This document shows, piece after piece, positions 3,106 to 5,336 of a stretch of 5,336 nucleotides of DNA (within the stretch, counting starts at the first letter, position 1; the number at the start of each line of letters is the position of its first letter). The stretch lies in NCBI GenBank assembly GCA_051746205.1, contig JBNJEU010000091.1:1-5336 (forward strand). Reading direction: 5' to 3'. The position numbers and the translations under genes were made by a program. This stretch comes from Thiohalospira sp051746205 (GTDB lineage Bacteria; Pseudomonadota; Gammaproteobacteria; Thiohalospirales; Thiohalospiraceae). The notes under the pieces were generated by a model. It worked only from the letters and a program-made list of their open reading frames with translations, was not told the origin of the DNA and ran no database searches.

Positions 3106-5336
3106 TCAGTGGTGGAAGCGGACCGCGCGTTGACCGTATTTCTTGAGCAGGCTGGGGATGTCGAGGATCAGGGCGATCCGCCCATCCCCCGTAATGGTGG
3201 CGCCGGCCATCCCATGGACCTTGTCGAGAAGGGCGCCCAGCGGCTTGATCACGACCTCTTCCTGGCCGATGAGGGAGTCGACGACCAGACCGATCTTCTG
3301 GTTCCCCACGTGGACCACGACCACATGGGATTCTTCCTGTTCATCTCCCCTTTCGCTGGCCTCCCGCTGTTTCTCCTTGTGCCCGCCGGGCTGCCCCTCG
3401 CGGAGCAGCCAGTCGGAGAGATAGAACAGCGGCATCGGCTTCTCGCGCACCATGATGACGGTCTGACCGTCCACCACGTTGGTCTCGCTGAGGTCGAGGT
3501 CGAAGATCTCGCTGACATTCACCAGCGGCAGGGCGAAGGTCTGTTTCCCGACCACGATCATGAGGGTCGGGATGATGGCCAGGGTCAGCGGCACCTTGAC
3601 GTTGATCCGGGTGCCTTCGTTGGGGGCGGAGTCGATGTCCACGGAGCCGTTGAGCTGGCTGATCTTGGTCTTGACCACGTCCATGCCGACCCCGCGCCCG
3701 GAGACGTCGGAGATCTCGGTCTTGGTGGAGAAACCGGCGGCGAAGATCAGGTTGAAGGCGCCCTTGTCGTCCAGCCGGTTGGCCGCCTCCTCGTCCATGA
3801 CGCCCTTCTCCACCGCCTTGCGACGCAGCTTGTCGGCATCCATGCCGGCGCCGTCGTCGGAGATGACCAGCAGGATGTGGTCCCCCTCCTGCTGGGCGGA
3901 GAGCTTGACCGTCCCGGTGCGCGGCTTGCCCTTGCGCTCGCGCTCGTCCGGGTCCTCGATGCCGTGGTCACCGGCATTGCGGACCAGGTGGACGAGGGGA
4001 TCGGCCAGGGCCTCCACCAGGTTCTTGTCCAGGTCGGTATCCTCGCCCTCCATCTCCAGCCGGATCTCCTTGTTCAGGCTCCGGGCCAGGTCGCGGATCA
4101 CGCGGGGGAAGCGGCCGAAGACCTTCTTCACCGGCTGCATGCGGGTCTTCATCACCGACGACTGGAGATCGGCGGTAACCACGTCGAGGTTGCTGACCAC
4201 GGTGGTGATCTCGCCGTTGCCGAGCTTCTGATCGAGGTTGACCAGGCGGTTGCGGACCAGCACCAGCTCGCCGACCATGTTCATGATGTCGTCCAGGCGC
4301 TTGGTGTCGACGCGCACGGTGGTCTCGGCCTGCTGCTCGCCGCCCCCCCCCTTGCCGCCACCGGCGGCTCCGCCACCACCAGCCGCCCCGCCGCCGGCAC
4401 CGCCCTTGCCACCGGTGGCGGCGGGCTTTTCCTCCGGCTTCTTTTCCGCCGGCTTCTGCTCCGCTGGGGCCGGCTGTTCGGCGGGCTTCGACTCGGCCGG
4501 CGGCTCGGCGGCGGCCGCAGCACCTTCGACCGCCGGTGGCGCGCCGCCGACGCCGGGCGCCTTGCCCTCGCCGTAGAGCTGGTCGAGCAGCGCGTCGAAC
4601 TCGTCCTCGGTGATGTCCTCGTCGCCGCCGCTGGACGCGCCGGCGCCGGCGGAGGCGGGAGCCGTTTCCTCGGTGGTCGGCGCCTTGTCCATGTCGCCCG
4701 CCATGGGGGGGCCGGAGAAGCGGCCCTCGCCGTGGAGCTGGTCCAGAAGTTCTTCGAATTCTTCCTCGGTGATGTCCTCGTCGCCGCCACCGGCGGCCGC
4801 CGCGCTCCCCTTGGCCTCGCCGCCGTCCAGGGCGTTGAGCATGGCGTCGAATTCGGCGTCGGCGTCACCGGCGTCCTCGCTCCCCCCGGTCTCCGGCGCG
4901 GGCTCCGGCTGCGCCTCGGCGGCCGGCGCAGGCTCCTCGGCCGGGGCACTCTCGCCGCCGCCCGCATCCGCTCCGGCGGGCTGCGCCAGCGCCTCGAGCT
5001 TGCGCAGCAGTTCCGGATCGGCGGATTCCGGCATGACGCCGTTGCGCACCGAATCGAACATGTCGTTGAGGATGTCGAGTACCGGCAGGATGACGTCCAT
5101 CAGCTCGGAGTCGACCGCCCGCTCGTGGTTGCGCAGGACGTTGAAGACGTCCTCGGAGCGGTGGCACAGCTCGACCAGCGGGGTCAGTCCGACGAAGCTG
5201 GCGCCACCCTTGATGGTGTGGAATCCCCGGAACACGGCATTGAGCAGGTCGGAATCGTCCGGGCTCTGTTCGAGCTGAACGAGCTGCTCCTGCAGTTGCT
5301 CCAGGATCTCGCCGGCTTCGACCAGGAAGTCCTGTA
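3106..5336 (-). CDS. cheA: CheA, chemotaxis sensor histidine kinase (5' end beyond window)
   Basis: 742 residues are visible; the frame stays open to the right edge and roughly ten N-terminal residues are missing. Numbering from the first full codon (5334-5332): the Hpt/P1 domain covers about 1-120, with phospho-acceptor His39 in FRGFHTIKGGASF. A low-complexity Ala/Pro/Glu/Gly linker (about 123-336) carries two copies of an acidic motif. The P3 dimerisation helices cover about 337-400. The P4 kinase domain (about 401-583) has N-box HLVRNAGDHGIE (451-460), G1 ISDDGAGM (491-498) and G2 DVSGRGVGMDVV (543-554). The P5 CheW-like domain (about 584-742) ends in YGQRAVRFHH. All residues expected for activity are present. 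CheA autophosphorylates on P1 under receptor/CheW control and passes phosphate to CheY and CheB (next gene). A recognisable CheY-binding P2 domain is not seen. An internal GTG at 5235 cannot be the true start because it falls inside P1, and the preceding codons (DFLVEAGEILEQL) are conserved P1 sequence. Confidence 0.97.
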   Translation of the reverse strand, partial: QDFLVEAGEILEQLQEQLVQLEQSPDDSDLLNAVFRGFHTIKGGASFVGLTPLVELCHRSEDVFNVLRNHERAVDSELMDVILPVLDILNDMFDSVRNGVMPESADPELLRKLEALAQPAGADAGGGESAPAEEPAPAAEAQPEPAPETGGSEDAGDADAEFDAMLNALDGGEAKGSAAAAGGGDEDITEEEFEELLDQLHGEGRFSGPPMAGDMDKAPTTEETAPASAGAGASSGGDEDITEDEFDALLDQLYGEGKAPGVGGAPPAVEGAAAAAEPPAESKPAEQPAPAEQKPAEKKPEEKPAATGGKGGAGGGAAGGGGAAGGGKGGGGEQQAETTVRVDTKRLDDIMNMVGELVLVRNRLVNLDQKLGNGEITTVVSNLDVVTADLQSSVMKTRMQPVKKVFGRFPRVIRDLARSLNKEIRLEMEGEDTDLDKNLVEALADPLVHLVRNAGDHGIEDPDERERKGKPRTGTVKLSAQQEGDHILLVISDDGAGMDADKLRRKAVEKGVMDEEAANRLDDKGAFNLIFAAGFSTKTEISDVSGRGVGMDVVKTKISQLNGSVDIDSAPNEGTRINVKVPLTLAIIPTLMIVVGKQTFALPLVNVSEIFDLDLSETNVVDGQTVIMVREKPMPLFYLSDWLLREGQPGGHKEKQREASERGDEQEESHVVVVHVGNQKIGLVVDSLIGQEEVVIKPLGALLDKVHGMAGATITGDGRIALILDIPSLLKKYGQRAVRFHH
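4343..4351 (-). repeat. G9 homopolymer tract inside cheA
   Basis: Nine consecutive C on the plus strand read as G9 on the coding strand, spanning Gly codons in the Gly-rich linker just before the P3 domain (AAG GGG GGG GGC GAG). A one-base slip would frameshift before the dimerisation and kinase domains and abolish kinase function. As given, the frame is intact. Shorter runs elsewhere in the linker include C7 on the coding strand at 4711-4705. Confidence 0.7.
4565..4629 (-). repeat. CheA linker repeat, second copy (65 bases)
   Basis: Encodes GGDEDITEDEFDALLDQL followed by YGEG (visible residues about 236-257). It matches the copy at 4724-4788, offset by exactly 159 bases (53 codons). The DNA differs mainly at synonymous or conservative positions, so the protein motif appears to be kept by selection. 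Similar (D/E)-I-T-(D/E)-(D/E)-EF--LLD-LHG motifs occur in CheA proteins of bacteria that carry ParC/ParP. It could be the CheA localisation and inheritance domain (LID) or a substitute CheY-docking element. Confidence 0.85.
4724..4788 (-). repeat. CheA linker repeat, first copy (65 bases)
   Basis: Encodes GGDEDITEEEFEELLDQL followed by HGEG (visible residues about 183-204), the N-terminal partner of the copy at 4565-4629. A weaker third relative, DADAEFDAMLNALDGGEAKG, lies just upstream in the protein at about 157-176. The motif is predicted to be a short acidic amphipathic helix (hydrophobic F, L, L, L spaced along one face) within disordered linker, typical of a protein-docking peptide. Confidence 0.85.

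Noticed and set aside
4281..4967. Minus-strand open frames in other registers within cheA (4281-4967, 4865-5167, 3747-3977, 3249-3518) and cheB (2117-2809)
   Set aside because: Arg/Ala/Pro-rich alternate registers of verified genes; none has a motif or ribosome site.
5233..5235. GTG at 5235 as the cheA start
   Set aside because: It falls within the conserved P1 helix, only five residues before the phospho-acceptor His, and the frame continues upstream with conserved P1 sequence to the window edge.
3479..5278. Several plus-strand open frames (3479-4231, 4238-4576, 4610-5278) opposite cheA
   Set aside because: They are the antisense of P4/P3 and of the low-complexity linker; their Ser- and Pro/Ala-rich products mirror the cheA composition.

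Overview
The window is a block of five co-directional genes on the minus strand, from a chemotaxis/flagellar locus of a GC-rich bacterium. In transcription order (high to low coordinates) they are cheA (its first few codons lie beyond base 5336), cheB, motD, parC (a ParA-family ATPase) and parP (only the N-terminus is inside the window). The order cheA-cheB-(motC)-motD-parC-parP-cheW is known from polarly flagellated gammaproteobacteria such as Pseudomonas. The protein sequences read as that type, for example the ParC start MRIWAVANQKGG and its DPHGSM motif, the MotD start, and the LLDQLHGEG-type repeats in CheA. The high GC content, the acidic linkers and the departures from Pseudomonas sequence suggest a gammaproteobacterium outside Pseudomonas. 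A halophilic or alkaliphilic purple-sulfur relative (Ectothiorhodospiraceae-like) is a guess, not a demonstrated assignment.

Layout: 5336-3106 cheA; 3105-3028 a 78-base spacer with a perfect GC hairpin and a possible 13-codon leader ORF that ends on the cheB start codon; 3027-1951 cheB; 1950-1907 a 44-base spacer; 1906-992 motD; 979-179 parC, whose Shine-Dalgarno sequence overlaps the motD stop; 182-1 parP, which overlaps parC by four bases (ATGA). No stretch over 100 bases lacks a gene. No promoter or rho-independent terminator is recognisable, so the block looks like the interior of one operon. No tRNA, rRNA, CRISPR array or mobile element is visible.

How the genes fit together: CheA is the receptor-coupled histidine kinase that phosphorylates CheY and CheB. 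CheB is the phosphorylation-activated receptor methylesterase that resets sensitivity. MotD is the peptidoglycan-anchored half of a flagellar stator. ParC and ParP place and partition chemosensory arrays at the cell pole, with ParP contacting CheA and the receptors. The usual stator partner gene, motC, is missing from its expected place between cheB and motD.

I see no clearly undescribed system here. The points most worth a second look are the duplicated acidic motif in the CheA linker (a likely ParC/ParP docking element), the missing motC, the coupled mini-ORF and hairpin before cheB, and the G9 tract in cheA.
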